From NCBI GenBank assembly GCA_963377175.1, contig CAUJNA010001757.1, positions 693,915 to 757,914 of the forward strand: 64,000 nucleotides of DNA. Direction: 5' to 3'. The notes under the pieces are model-generated. The model was not told the DNA's origin and made no database searches. It worked only from the letters and a program-made list of their open reading frames with translations. Below, in pieces: positions 1-12,153 of this stretch (position 1 is the first letter of the stretch; each line of letters starts with the position of its first letter). The stretch comes from Effrenium voratum (taxonomy: Eukaryota > Sar > Dinophyceae > Suessiales > Symbiodiniaceae). The translations under genes and the position numbers were made by a program.

Positions 1-59
1 TCGTCACCCTCAGACATGTCACAAACAACACTCGGAACAGGGCTTCGAACATCCAAAGT

Positions 60-800
60 CAACATATTGCGTTGCTTCAACATTGCGAGCCTTGTTTCCA
101 CATGCGCTTGCTTCTTCCTGCATCTTCTTGCATGTGTCGCAGTAATAACAATTGCAGACAGAGCCCTTGCCTTTTGAGTGTTAATATGAGTTGCTCTGAT
201 TGCGTTGGTCACGCTGCTTGCCTTTACCCCTGCCTTTGTCACCTTTGCCCTTTCTTCACCCTGCCCTTGCCTTCGCCTTCACCTTCTCCCTTGTAGCCTT
301 CTTTGCCGCCTTTGTTGTCGCCTTTGTTTTGTCCAACATCCATAGGCGAAAGACCACCATCATCCTGATTCAAAACAAGAGGAAAACAGCTCGAATACTC
401 AGTTTTCAAACATTCGTGTCGCAAAATCCAAGCACGAAACTCTTGGCACGTGGTGGTTTACCGAAAGCGAATCTGCATCTGCGACCGACGGATTTGTAGT
501 GCATGCAAGAACAGTCGACAAGGCAAGATCTTTCCCGGCCCCGCTCGTGCAACCTGTCCATCTCTTCTTCGCGCTGAACCAGCTGCAGGATCTTTTCAGC
601 GGAAAACGGACTGAATATGATTCAAACCTGCCGCGGGTCTGCTCAAAGAGCTTGATCAAAAGAGCTACCAGAGTTGAACACAACTTCATGGACCGTCTTC
701 TACTATCGTCAGTCATTTTCGTCACCTTGATCTCGGTAGTGGGATTGTCACGAACCAAATCAGAGTAACTCTCATCAACCAAGCACAACCCGCTTGTCAT
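60..800 (-). pseudogene. Frame-broken coding remnant, K/G-rich with Cys cluster
   Basis: Read on the minus strand from 800 downwards, protein-like text passes through several frames. There is a helical stretch (KLCSTLVALLIKLFEQ) near 690-640, then in another frame an acidic/basic helix (KILQLVQREEEMDRL) near 600-550, then a Lys/Glu/Gly-rich tract at about 420-240, and finally a cysteine cluster (CNCYYCDTC) at 156-130. A basic linker followed by clustered cysteines recalls the end of a retroelement Gag, but the CCHC spacing and histidine of a zinc knuckle are missing. No frame is open throughout, so I treat it as a decayed gene of unknown identity. The opposite strand also has open stretches without recognisable content. 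Confidence 0.25.
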
Positions 801-892
801 GGAGAAACGAAAGTCCTGCCAACTTTGGAGTTCTTCGTCACGAGTTGTTGGTCACCAGATGTCAGGCGATCTCACATGTCGCCAAAATGTTT

Positions 893-1240
893 TTATATCA
901 CTGCCTTGCACCGAGATGTGACTGCTTCTGCTGCCTGAACTGCATGCGCTGTCAGCTCAAGGCCGACTCCAGTGTTTTGCTCCACGCGAGCATGTAGCTG
1001 CTGCGCTTCGCCTGCGGTTGCTCCAACCATCCGAGACAACTGTCGCACTTGCTGCCCCATACGCATCCACGAGTGCCTGCATCTGCTGCTGCACCTGATG
1101 AAGTGTTGGGGTCTGCTCTGCCGCCGTGTATAAGCCACCAACGGTCAATAGACCAACAAGTGCTCCGCTACCACGAAAGAAAGGCGGCCGAAGTGCACCT
1201 ATTTTCACACTACTCGCAGCCTGTAGCGACGGCGGTATGT
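893..1240 (-). pseudogene. Ala/Gln-rich helical coding remnant
   Basis: The minus strand reads as an Ala/Gly/Gln-rich helical protein: GLYTAAEQTPTLHQVQQQMQ around 1140-1080, then after a one-base frame change an amphipathic run (QQVRQLSRMVGATAGEAQ) at about 1060-1000, ending at a stop near 893. It may be part of the same decayed gene as the remnant at 60-800. No family was recognised. The identification rests on amino-acid composition only. Confidence 0.22.
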
Positions 1241-1494
1241 GTGTGTGCGTGTGTGTGCAACCACACACTCGTCAACCCTACATCAGGCTCTTCAAGATGC
1301 AATAAAAACGCTATAAATTAAACATCATGCGGAGGTAACAATGCCTAACCGGTTTCCACCATGTTTGCTTTCTTCAACCTAACCGCCCCCACTAACTCAA
1401 GAGCATTGTCATGTGCTGCCAAATCAGCTTATCAAAATGTAGCGTCTGCCCTCAGGCTAGATAGGATTTCAAAATGCTGCACGCATGGTCGTCA

Positions 1495-1640
1495 TGTACA
1501 ACCCGAAACCAACCCTCAACTAACCCTAACCAACCCTAAAACAACCCGTCAATCAACTCTAGACCAATCCTAAACCAACCCTACAACCCTACACCAACCC
1601 TAAACCAATTCTGAAGCAACCCTAGAACAACCCTAAGCCA
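1495..1640. repeat. Telomere-like repeat, C-rich strand
   Basis: Degenerate words of the form CCCTAAACCAA and CAACCCTAAAC repeat here, with the C-rich strand on top. The core CCCTAAA equals the plant-type telomere unit that dinoflagellates also use, but copies are interrupted by CCAA and are imperfect. This is therefore an interstitial telomere-like repeat, not a chromosome end. Confidence 0.6.
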
Positions 1641-1919
1641 ACATCCCGTCTGGAATTCGAGCAACCGGGCAACCGCAACAACGGGAAAACAAGAAAACAA
1701 GAAAACCGTTTTCGCGTTTTCGCTGCGCCGGTAATTTCGACAGTCTTCGTGCTTTGCCGGCCTTCCCGTTTTGGTCGGTTTTTGCGTATTAGCAGCTTTT
1801 GTGTTCGTGGTTGTTCTGTTTTCGCGCTTTCGCGCCCTCGCGCCGTTTTTGCGCTGTCACGTTTGGTCTTTTTGCGATTTGCCGTTTCCGTGTTTTCCAG
1901 CAAGCGTGTGCGTGTGTGT

Positions 1920-2275
1920 GTGTGAGGTTGGTTTAGATTTGGTTGAGGGTTGGGGTTAGTTTAAGGTTGGTTCCGGGTTGGTTTAGGCTTGGCTCAGGGT
2001 TGCCAGGGGTCGGTTTAAGGTTGGTCTCAGGTTTGTTCAGGGTCGGTTCTCAGTCAGGCTTGGCTTTGGGTTTCACAGGGTTTAGGGTGGGTTTCGGGTT
2101 GGTTTCGGGTGAGGGTTTTGTTGTTTCGGCGGGTTTGGGGGGTTTGCGGTCGGTTTTGGGTAGGTTTGGTGGGGGTCGGGTTGGGTTAGGGTTTTGTGCA
2201 GGGTTGGTTTGGTCGGTCTGGGTTGGTCGGCTTAGGGTTGGTTTCGGGTTGTGTTTTCTAACGTCTTAGGGTTGG
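1920..2275. repeat. Telomere-like repeat, G-rich strand
   Basis: Words such as GGGTTGGTTTAGGG and GGGTTTCGGGTTGG fill the stretch. This is the same repeat as at 1495-1640 but in opposite orientation. The two blocks face each other across about 280 bp of GC-rich CGTTTTCGCG-type sequence (1640-1915). The open frame across it (Val/Gly/Leu-rich) is a by-product of the repeat. Confidence 0.6.
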
Positions 2276-2372
2276 AGCGACAACGCGCATTTCGGCACTT
2301 CAAAAGAAGGCGTGCTACTAAACCAGAACCAGCAAGCTCCCTAAACTAAGCCAATCCCAGTTGCCCATTTGC

Positions 2373-2567
2373 TCAGTGACCCGAACGCTTGAGAAGGCAA
2401 GCAAGCCCGAAAGAGCCTTCTGGGCTGCGGTAGTACCAGGCCACCAGCTCCTCGAGGTGCGCCTGGCTGGAGCCCAAGGCTGCGTAAGCCATGAGCTTCC
2501 CGGCCCAGGTGAGGTCGTCGATCCTGAGAACCCATGTGGGATAAGCGGTGCGCTCATAGCGGCCCAT
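2373..2567 (-). other. Isolated open segment, possibly an exon relic
   Basis: The minus strand is open for 64 codons and reads naturally (AYPTWVLRIDDLTWAGKLMA, then ELVAWYYRSPEG), with a balanced amino-acid mix unlike the repeats on either side. Two other frames are also open. No family recognised, no partner exon found. It could equally be part of a dispersed repeat. Confidence 0.2.
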
Positions 2568-2599
2568 CCAAAAAGCAAACTAAAACAAATTTTGCAGAC

Positions 2600-5500
2600 C
2601 CTGAGCTGGCCTGTCTTTATGGAGGTTGAAAAGGCCCTGCCCTTTAGAATGTTGGTTTTGGGTTGGGTTTTGGGCTGGTTGTGTTTTACACAAACTAGAT
2701 TAGTTGTACGGGCTTCTCTGGTTTGAGCGGCAGCAACTGCGGCTGCTAGAGCGGTGGCTACCAGGCACGCTTATGGGTGTCAAACGCACTCAGATTCTTG
2801 CGACATGCTTGACTTGAAGCCACATGTCTCCCAACATGTTTCAGTTTCAAAACCAAAATGTTCAGCAAGCAGTGTGTTGAAAAAAGCAAACCATCATAGT
2901 CATAGTCATTTGCAACACTCTGCATTTCTGCATTTTGGCCCTGGGTGTGCGCTAGAACCACAAGCCCCTCTAGTTCCCAAATCTTCCCAAACACAAATTC
3001 GACCGAGGCGGACATTCAGGAACTATGTTCAACCAGTCACTGAATCTCCTGGCTGGCGGGAGTGGTTGGGGAAGTGCTTTAACTGTACACTCACGGGCGG
3101 CGAGTTTGGTTTGACTAGCTTCCTTCCCCGGAGAACTGCCTTCTTCCATGCATCTTCTGGGGTATCACCTTGGCGTCGGTAGTTGGAGGCGGCAGGATGC
3201 AAAGTTGCCAATTCTGCTTGCGGCAAGTTCTCAGTTGACAAACCAGAAATGGACTAAATAAAACACCCACAATCAGAATTGCAAAGCATCTGGTCGCGGC
3301 AGCAAGGTTCATCGTGGGACTCGGTTGGGCTGACTTGTTTCACGAGCTTCACCCAGTTCTGCACCAGAGCGCTCACGCACGAGCTTTGAGAACCGCTCTG
3401 CAACATAAGGGCGCCGCTGTAAGTTGAGCTGATGACCTGTCGCCCCGCACGAACTTGTCCAAGACATCTCGTAGGAAGGGGTCGGCTGTTTTGCAGCGGG
3501 AAGCTATCTTGCACAGTGTTCAAAAACACCCAACTGCAGGTTTCCATTGAGTAACTCTATGCCCCTGCCTCTGGTCACACGCGAAAAATCGTTTGCTCGT
3601 ACTTGGAGACTCGGAAATATGTCCTCTAGCAGCTCCCCGGCAACTAGCTCATCCCAAGCATCAGGGCAAAGTTGCTCCACTTTGGCAGCCCGGAACTCTA
3701 AAGCTTTTTGTCAATCAGAAAAATTCATACCAAGTTTTAATAAGGCGTATGAATCAGCAACCAACGATGTGCTACACAATCATGCTCATGGCTGTTCAGG
3801 AAATTCATGGTCAGGAATAAATAGGCTCTGCAAGATAGTCTGGGTTGCATCCTGCACCCCTGGAGTAGCACGCGCGCAAGGTTGCTAGGCAATGCTTCCG
3901 AGTGTCCTGCTTCAAGATTTTTGTCATGTCTTCAGGGTAACTGCGGTCATGCAGTGATTGAGCCCTGTTGCGAAGTGATGATGTCAGATCTCCGCAAGCT
4001 CACCAGCCTGTCAAAAAGTGTACGCATACTCAGCCAATTTGACGATTACACAGGTGCCTTCTTGGTTGGTTTTGAGACTTCTCTTCTTCACACAGTAGAT
4101 GATGTGGTTGAAGGCAGCAGCGTGGGCACCATGGCCTGCGACCATGGTGTAATTCTGCTCCTCTTGGTCATGCGTTTCACATCGCATCAAAAACCAGCAG
4201 TTTGCTGCGCAAGCTGCTGTGTCCAAGACTCTTGACATGGCGCCCGCTCCTCTTGTTGGCTTGCTCCGCTCTTGTCTGATGTCCAGCCCGCGCAGCCAGA
4301 GAAAATGGCTGGCCAAGTTCCGGCAGATGTGGGACGGCCTTGCAGGGCGACCTCAAGCGCAGCATTCCTTTTCTGCCCGCCCAGCCTTGAAAAGCAAGCG
4401 GCAAGTGGTTAGTCCAATCATAAGGTCACGCGTGCTTGTCACTCGTTGAAGCACTGTTTGGCCAAACGATGGGCTCGGGATGATTTCTCGGCAAACTGAT
4501 TTGTTTCCTCAGCCACCTGGGATTCAGCATGCTACGCAATCAGACACATTTATCACATGAGCCTGGCTTGTCAAATTTGAATCCACGACGACAAGTATAA
4601 TACCAAGGCGCCGTCCCCAAGTCCAACGGCTGCGTTCGTGCCAGCGTTGCAGATCGCAGCGCGCACTGGGCCGCACGGGCCTGGGAAGACTCCGCCACAT
4701 CTGCCGTCGCTTAGCTCCCTGTTATGGCTGCTGAATGGTTGCGCTCCGCATCTCACTGTGGGAAAAACAAAGCCTGTTTTTTTCAAGGATGATGGGCAAC
4801 TGGTTTTGTGTGTCGGTTCGCATCAGTTTACACTTTAAGGTTTGACATCCCTCATCATGATGTTCTTTCTAGGTTGCCAAGTCGTTAGGTTATCATGGGA
4901 TGACTGAAATTTATGCCCTCTACAAGCCAAATGCTTCGACAATTTGCATGACCAGGTCGTTATTGTTCTGAGGCTTCAGCCCAATGCTAGTCGAGCACAC
5001 ACGCACGCACCCTCAAGGCTTTTTCCAAGCTCGGCGACGCCTACTCCCAACTCGCCTACTCCGCTCGCAAACGCAGGGTGCAGCTGATGAGGCGCGCGAG
5101 CCACATCGCAATCTAAATACGGGTTGGCGTCCAGCAATATGTTTATTTTTGGCGCATCTTTCAGCAAAGCCGCCGAAGTTCAAGCAGAAAGTGCCGACGG
5201 CGGCTGCGCCAGGGCCAAAGACCAAAGCCCAAGAGCATTGCGCGCCGGCCAAAGCCCAAGATGATGGGCCGACCAAGCCGAGGACGGGTGGCCTACAAGA
5301 GTTTCAATGAGATGAACTAAAGGCAACAATCGCAAACCCATAAGAAGTGACCCCGACCTGCGCCTGCAAGACTGCCCACATCGAACCGCACCTCCTCGAG
5401 GAGCTCATCGACATCGGCCAAGCCCCGTTCCACGCCAGGCCCATCATCCGCCACCATCAAACCTTGGCCGGGCTCTCGGTCGATCAGCCGTTGCTGGCTA

Positions 5501-5610
5501 ACGCGTAGCACGGTCTTTTTTGTTACCTATGGCCAAAATGTATCAATGATGTTGGTGGAGAAAGATTTTTAATCGAGACATCGCAGCCGATCTGAGTTGA
5601 GCCACAGACT
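2600..5610. other. No supported gene
   Basis: I see only scattered short open frames on both strands with no recognisable motif. A minus-strand stretch at 5317-5511 (GLADVDELLEEVRFDVGSL) and one at 4976-5167 read naturally, but both have competing open frames on the plus strand and no splice or family support. Confidence 0.4.
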
Positions 5611-5621
5611 CGAACGACTTG

Positions 5622-5672
5622 ATAGCGGCTCAAGTTGCTTCGCGGCTCAAGCTTCTTCGCGGCTCAAGCGTC
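5622..5672. repeat. 17-bp triplication with GCGGCTCAAG core
   Basis: GCGGCTCAAG occurs three times at 17-bp spacing. The last nine bases resemble the end of the dinoflagellate spliced leader (TTGGCTCAAG), but the rest of the leader is absent and the spacer (TTGCTTC/CTTCTTC) does not match it. Treated as a local tandem repeat. Confidence 0.5.
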
Positions 5673-5991
5673 GCCGGTGGTGGTCGGAACGCCTCCTGGA
5701 CGCCGAAAGAGCGCTTGACCACCAATCAGGAGGTGCTACCGAAACGTGACGGCGCCTCTTGTTGTGTCCTGTTTCGTTCTTTAGCCAAGGGTCATTAGCC
5801 TGATTCTTTTGGACAAGCGCTGGCGGGAACTTGCAAAGTCAGGAAGCCCAGGCCGAAGACGAAGCCCTCGGTGCTAGACTGTAAACTCCTAGACTCAATC
5901 AATGAAGTTGAACTGGGAATTCATGCGTGCTTCTTTTGCCGAGGATCCCGGACGCAGCTGAATGCTCAGGCTGAGGACGAGGATGGTGAGT

Positions 5992-6021
5992 GTGATGATG
6001 ATGATGATGATGATGATGACG
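5992..6021. repeat. (GAT)n microsatellite
   Basis: A short run of GAT units in otherwise unremarkable sequence. Confidence 0.8.
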
Positions 6022-6879
6022 CCAGCCACTAGCCATTGATTAGCCGTGTGATATTATTCTCAAAAAAGCCTAGGCCAGCCCTTCCTGCCGCATCGGGCCC
6101 ACTTTGCATCAACCGCGACATGGTCATAGGACCTGGGTACTGAGGTTGGAGAGGACGTCTTCGCCCGGGAAGAGCCGCAAACAAGAAAGTTAACATTGGT
6201 TGAAACACAACGAACATTGGTTGACCCCTTCAATATTCACTTCAGCTTAAGTGACATCCGCCATTCATGCTTCCGACTTCTGGAAGGTGGCATCCTCGAT
6301 CGCGCACATGGGCTAACAGCCTGAAAGGTTGGCAAGATCCTCGAAAAGGAAACATGGATACTAGGGTTTTGAACATGGATCGCACCAACCGACATAAATA
6401 CTAACTGCATCCTAGATTCGCTCATCATCATGAGGCGGAGAACGCGCAGCTTTTGAGCCATCGCCTTGAAGGGGTGTCCGTCATGGGTCACATCAGGACA
6501 AAGACAACTAGCTTCAGGGCGTGTGACTAGTCATCCAACCAAGATAGCAAGCCGGATCAGGCCATTGGTGCGTGGGACATGTGGATGGCGTAATAAACAC
6601 ATTTCAGCCACCAAAAGCAGGAATGCCCCCGCGGTCAAAGCCGCTTGTTTGACGGGGCTGATATGGGGTCTGGGACGGTGCCCACATGGGCCATGACAAG
6701 TTCATACAAGATACCATCATGAGCTCCATCAGCTCCAGCCGCATCGGGCCGATTTGGCTGATTGACAATAAGAACACACCGGCAGACCCAAAAGGAAATC
6801 CAAGACAAGGTAAGCCCCGCCACGCCTCATGTGAGGAAGCGCTACCTTTAAGATTGCTGCTGGGAGGTAGAGATTGGAA

Positions 6880-7775
6880 ACATCAAAGCAATTATTTAGT
6901 GAATATTAGCAAATGAAATAATGAATGAGAATAGTGAATTAAAACCATTGCGAATGGAAATAGTGAATGGGAATAGTGAATGGACATACGCCTACATCGC
7001 GAGGTGACTAGGCCCAGGTGAGTTGCGATAAAGCTTAGGCCCTTAGGCTTAGCAAAGCAAAGCGAAACAATGTTTATATGCTAAAGGGAAGCCCTCGACT
7101 CGATTGGCCCCAAATCTGCCCAACGCAGCGCCCGCAATTTCCATAAGTGCCAAGTCACTAATTTTCACTAATTCCGTTCATTATTTTGTTCACTAGTTGT
7201 TTGCTCAAGATTGCAGTCTATTCAAGAGGAAAAAGCATAAATCACTAACCTGCATTAAATTTCACTAACTTTCACCAAACTTCACTAAATTTCATTAAAT
7301 GTAACTAAATTTCGAAAGCCCAAATTGTGAAATTTAGCGAAATTTAATGAAATTTAATGAAATTTAACAAACTTCGCTAAATTTCGCTAAATTTCACTAA
7401 ATTTCACCAAGTTTCATTAATTTGATTCAGCGAAAATTAATGACATGTAATGAATTTAAAATATTGAAAACAAATGAATTTTAGAGGAATCGAAATCGTG
7501 AAAACTAATCAATTGTAGAGGTTGAATTTCCAAAATCGGCAAACTGTTGCTATTCAAATTAATGAAATAAATTAGCGAATGCTCGCCCCGCCTGTTGGGG
7601 AAGCCGCTGGCAGGCCCTCTTATCACAAATGCGTTCTCAATTCACTAATTGAAGTCACAAACTGCAAATCCATGTTTCCCAATTCACAATTTTGATTCAC
7701 TAAATATTTCACTCACTATTTCGATTCACAAACTATTTCACCATGCTTCACTAATTTAATTCAAAACATGTGTTC
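6880..7775. repeat. AT-rich block of TTTCACTAAA words
   Basis: This block is much more AT-rich than its surroundings. It is built of degenerate 10-12 bp words: TTCACTAAATTTCA on the top strand (7255-7310 and 7380-7420) and the reverse complement (TGAAATTTAGCGAAATTTAA) at 7325-7370. Dispersed GTGAATGGGAATA words occur at 6900-6985. Because both orientations lie next to each other the DNA could fold. No gene seen; all frames are closed often. Confidence 0.6.
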
Positions 7776-7779
7776 CAGT

Positions 7780-10300
7780 GTCTGCCTGGTCCGGCAATCT
7801 TAGCGCTACCTTGGTTGATGAGACGAAGGATGAAACAATAATTTACTGAGACACTCATCACTGAAAACCAAAAACGGTCTCCGACTTAGAATCAGAACAA
7901 GCGCCGCCGAAAGGTGTCCACCCGATTGACGAAGGCCGTGTGCCCGCAAACGCGGTAGCCTCTCAGTGGTCTAGAAGTTGCATGCGCCAGCTTCATGCTG
8001 CCCAGCCGTCTTGACAGTCACAGCTGGCTACCGATATCTGGAAAAGCGTGAAGCTACAAAGCACAGAAATGCAAATTGCGCCCCCGCCTTTTCAGCGTCT
8101 GGCTCATTCTTCTCCTTGGTTGAGGGTCAAGACTCAGGCTCAGAATGCTGAGTCAGCCAAAGGCTTGGCTCCTGACCAGCAACGTGTTCTTTGGCAATTG
8201 CTTCTACAGTCTTCAATGCTGTCGCGTCAAAGGAGGGGAACGTCGATGTGTCCACATCGCCAACTGAGTTCTCACGCCAGGTGCTTCAACTGACTCAGTT
8301 ACACAGAACCTTGCACGGGCCCGACTCGTGCCCACCAAGGCCATCGATTGCGGGCAAACAAAAGGTGGCTCCGTGAAACTTTGAGTTTGGACCTCAGAAG
8401 CTGTCTCAAGTTGAAATTCAACTGACGTGGCGACGAGTTGCAATTCTGCTCAAAGCCAAGCCACGCTCCATGGCAGCACGGCCGCAAGAGTTAATGATGA
8501 TCGCTGGGGCTTGTTGGCTATCCTGAGCCAAGCCAAGTTCAAAGAAAGGGTTTACGCCTGTCAGCAAGGCACTTGTTTCGCACAGCATTCTTTTTAGTCT
8601 CGTAGTTGGCAAGGTCGAATGAACTGCTGCTCGGCCAGAAGCGGGTCCGACCACATGGGCTAGAACTGCGTCATGCGATGGCTCACGCTGCCTTGCTGAA
8701 TGGTCGCTTGCAACACGTCTGCACTTCGCAAGAAACTCGGATTCATTCTTTGCAGGGCCATTCAAGTCCTTCTGGTTGCCTCTTCGGTTGAGTCGACTGA
8801 CACACTTAGCCAGCAAACTAACTCAAACTTGTTGAGTTGCTGATGGACTGTGAATGCACATTCTATACCTGAGCTTTGGGCATTCCTTGCGTTCTTGCAC
8901 ACCCGGCTGGCTTGACGCAATCCTTACACATGAAGCTCATATACCAAAGCTGTAGATGCATCACCCCACTTCCTGACACCCACGCTAACTGCTGAACCTT
9001 GGTTGAACGAGAAAACGTCCCTGGGCTTGACACCCGCTAGCGTTAGTGACTGCCAAACCCACTTGCGATATTCGCACCCTGCTGTCAGTATCTTCCTTAA
9101 CCACAAATAGCCCGAGTAAAAATAGCACGCTGGCATTCTTAGGCTTGGTGCCTCTGCTGCAGATTGCCTCGCTCTAGCTGAGTGCCTGACAGCGCCCCGG
9201 GCAAAGAAGGTCAAGGTGGAGGCTGACAGCAAGGGTCCTGGCACGGCATCGCAGTGACTCAATTGTCAAACTTGACAAGGATCATGAACACTGCGCTGAC
9301 ACTTAGCTGACTGAGGTGGGGCTGAATACAATGTGGAGATCCTGCGCGTGTGGAGGAGGCGCCATGCATCAGAGATGGGGCAAGCGAAGCAGAGGCAGGA
9401 AGGAAATGCGAACATTGGCCTGCGCTGCGCATTCTTCTTGTATCCCAGTGGGCACCATTACGTTCTGCAACCTTCAGCTGCAAAATCAAAAGCTCATCGG
9501 TACAATTGCGCAACGAATGGCTTTGGCACAAGCTGCGTTGCGAACCCTGGCGCGCCCTTACTGAAATTAAACAATCATTTACTTGGAGTTGATCATCTCC
9601 AGGTGGTTACATCTTCTGTTGCAGCTGAGACCCCAATCCGGCGGACTTCCGCGGGGAACACTTCCTGATACCCTCAGCCGACCCCATCACGCTTACCGCG
9701 CGCGTTCAACCTGAAACTGACCCAGTATCAGTGGCAGTGCTTGCCGCGCTGCCTCGCTCAAAGGTTTGCCTGCTGTTCTCGATTGAGATGGATATGGTCA
9801 GGGCAGGAAAGTATCCGGATAACATGGAGCTGCGGCGATGGTACCTTGGGGAGAAATTTGCCTGCTCGAGTTGTTGCACGCTCGCTACGCTGGTTGCCGC
9901 GCAGCATCCAGACAAAGGTTCTTCGGCGCTGTTTCTTATGAGCATGTGCTGAAGACTATCCCCCTGGATGAGCGTCTTGCCTTGTGTGCCCAGTGCGCAA
10001 ACTGAAAGCTTGCCCTCTTCCACTTGAGGAATCGCATCAATTGGCCCAATATTGATGGGAGTGCTTGTTTTTCTGGTTTTGGGGGGCTGTGGGCAACCAG
10101 CTGGAAGTTTGGACCTGAGGCTTCATCTTACTGCCTGCCAGAAGCGTCAGATGCTTGGCAAGTTTAACACAAACCTTGTGAACTTGATGAAGCCTGCTTT
10201 CAAGTACCGATGTCAGCACTGAACGAAGGAAATCCAGCTCACTGAGCAGCTCTGACACGCACACATACACACCGTCCAGCAGTTCTTCGGCGTGCTGAAC
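7780..10300. other. No supported gene
   Basis: Only competing short open frames on both strands, none with a recognisable motif or paired splice sites. Recurrent words such as CAAAGCCAAGC and TTCAAAGAAAGG suggest an old dispersed repeat also represented near 16.9-17.5 kb and 26.7-27.3 kb. Confidence 0.35.
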
Positions 10301-10309
10301 TTCAAGACC

Positions 10310-11510
10310 TCGGAGCCCAGCTTCACCAGCATTATCCTGCAGGTGCCTGGGGTGATGCTTTGCATGCTTGGGATGCGGGAGCTGCCTTTTTGGTCTTGGA
10401 AAGTCAAGAAAAAAGAGCAGCTTTTGCATCCCCAGCTTCACCAGCATTATCCTGCAGGTGCCTGGGGTGATGCTTTGCATGCTGGGGATGCGGGAGCTGC
10501 CTTTTGGTCTTCGAAAGTCAAGAAAAAAAGGCAGCTTTTGCATCCCCAGCGCTACCAGCATTATGCTGCAGGTGCCTGGGGTGATGCTTTGCATGCTGGG
10601 GATGCGGGAGCTGCCTTTTTGGTCTTCGAAAGTCAAGGAAAAAGGCAGCTTTTGCATCCCCAGTCACCAGCATTATCCTGCAGGTGCCTGGGGTGATGCT
10701 GCATGCTGGGGATGCGGGGGCTGCCTTTTGGTCTTGGAGACCCGGGAAAAAAGGCAGCTTTTGCATCCCCAGCTTTACCAGCATCATCCTGCAAGTGCCT
10801 GGGGTGATGCTTTGCATGCTGGGGATGCGGGAGCTGCCTTTTTGGTCTTGGAAAGTCAAGAAAAAAAGGCAGCTTTTGCATCCCCAGCGGGAGCTGCCTT
10901 TTTGGTCTTGGAGACCCGGGAATAAAGGCAGCTTTTGCATCCGCAGCTTTACCAGCATCATCCTGCAAGTGCCTGGGGTGATGCTTTGCATGCTGGGGAT
11001 GAGGGAGCTGCCTTTTTGGTCTTGGAAAGTCAAGAAAAAAAGGCAGCTTTTGCATCCCCAGCTTCACCAGCAATATCCTGCAGGTGCCTGGGGTGATGCT
11101 TTGCATGCTGGGGATGCGGGAGCTGCCTTTTTGGTCTTCGAAAGTCAAGAAAAAAGGCAGCTGTTGCATGCCCAGTCACGAGCGGGAAAAAAGGCAGCTT
11201 TTGCATCCCCAGCTTTACCAGCATCATCCTGCAAGTGTGGGGTGATGCTTTGCATGCTGGGGATGCGGGAGCTGCCTTCTTGGTCTTGGAAAGTCAAGAA
11301 AAAAGGCAGCTGTTGCATCCCCAGTCACCAGCGGGAAAAAAGGCAGCTTTTGCATCCCCAGCTTTACCAGCATCATCCTGCAAGTGTGGGGTGATGCTTT
11401 GCATGCTGGGGATGCGGGAGCTGCCTTTTTGGTCTTGGAAAGTCAAGAAAAAGGCAGCTTTTGCATCCCCAGCTTCACCAGCATCATCCTGCAAGTGCCT
11501 GGCATGATGT
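10310..11510. repeat. Tandem array of about 115-bp stem-loop units
   Basis: The unit begins ACCAGCATTATCCTGCAGGT and ends in GCATCCCCAGC. Within each full unit a left arm (GGGGATGCGGGAGCTGCC) and a right arm (GGCAGCTTTTGCATCCCC) are near-perfect reverse complements, and the bases between them (TCTTG, loop, CAAGA) also pair, so the single strand can form a stem of about 30 bp with a loop of about 6 nt. I count about 10 left arms (10373 to 11409) and about 12 right arms (10415 to 11453). Some units are truncated: 10868-10930, and doubled right arms near 11155/11194 and 11304/11341. Long open frames on both strands through the array result from the unit length and carry no protein signal. Confidence 0.85.
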
Positions 11511-11514
11511 TACG

Positions 11515-12030
11515 TCTGCGCGGGACGCAGAACCTGCCTTCTTTGTCTTCGAAAGTTGCTCTCAACCTCCAACCTGAGCCTTGGACTTTTCACCCCTGAG
11601 ATCTTATCATCTTATATTGCAGACCATCCCATTGTTTCTCTTTCTTGCTTACGGCTTTCGTTGCCTATCTTATCTGGTACACTTGTTTTTATGTTGGGTG
11701 ATCTTCATTCTGGTACACTTTTCTGAGATCCAATATTTCGAGGAGACCCAGTCCATCTTTATTACACCTTCGAGTTACTTCTGTCTTCTTCTTTCTTCTC
11801 TTTTTTCGATTTTGTGAAAACACAAACAAGCTACCTCGCGAAATTAAGGGTCCGCCTCGCACCTCGTAGCACGCCTTCTCACGGGAAAAAGCATCATTCA
11901 GCATCCTCATCCTCATCATCCTCATGATCATCATCAGCATGGTGACCGTCGTCATCATGAAAAAATCAAAAGTGACGTTACGCCCGCTTGCGATGCAAGG
12001 GATGCCACGATTACCATAGCAATCCATTGG
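11515..12030. other. No supported gene; CAT-rich tract
   Basis: Sequence after the hairpin array is T-rich and then contains a degenerate CAT/CCTCATCATC tract at 11890-11965. No coding signal. Confidence 0.4.
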
Positions 12031-12153
12031 GGGTCGGCGGCATCAGGCGTCAGCCTGCTAAATCCGGCTACGCCTCCTGGGGTAGCATGTCGCCGCTAGG
12101 CAATTAGCCTGCTAGCTTTAGCTATAGGGGCTGCACCCTGGTGCTGCCGACCC
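12031..12153. mobile_element. Small element with 17-bp inverted ends (MITE-like)
   Basis: The left end GGGTCGGCGGCATCAGG (12031-12047) is the reverse complement of the right end CCTGGTGCTGCCGACCC (12137-12153) at 15 of 17 positions. The interior is about 90 bp and non-coding. No clear target-site duplication is visible, so a chance palindrome or a structured RNA remnant remains possible. Confidence 0.4.

Noticed and set aside
1943..2269. 108-codon Val/Gly/Leu frame
   Set aside because: Direct translation of GGGTTGGTTTAGGG words.
5622..5672. Three GGCTCAAG copies as tandem spliced-leader relics
   Set aside because: Spacing is 17 bp and the upstream leader bases (CCATTT) are absent in all three.
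10037..11507. Several open frames of 130-236 codons on both strands
   Set aside because: They run through the 115-bp hairpin array, read as repeated LPHPQHAKHH or HAGDAGAAF text, and vanish outside it.
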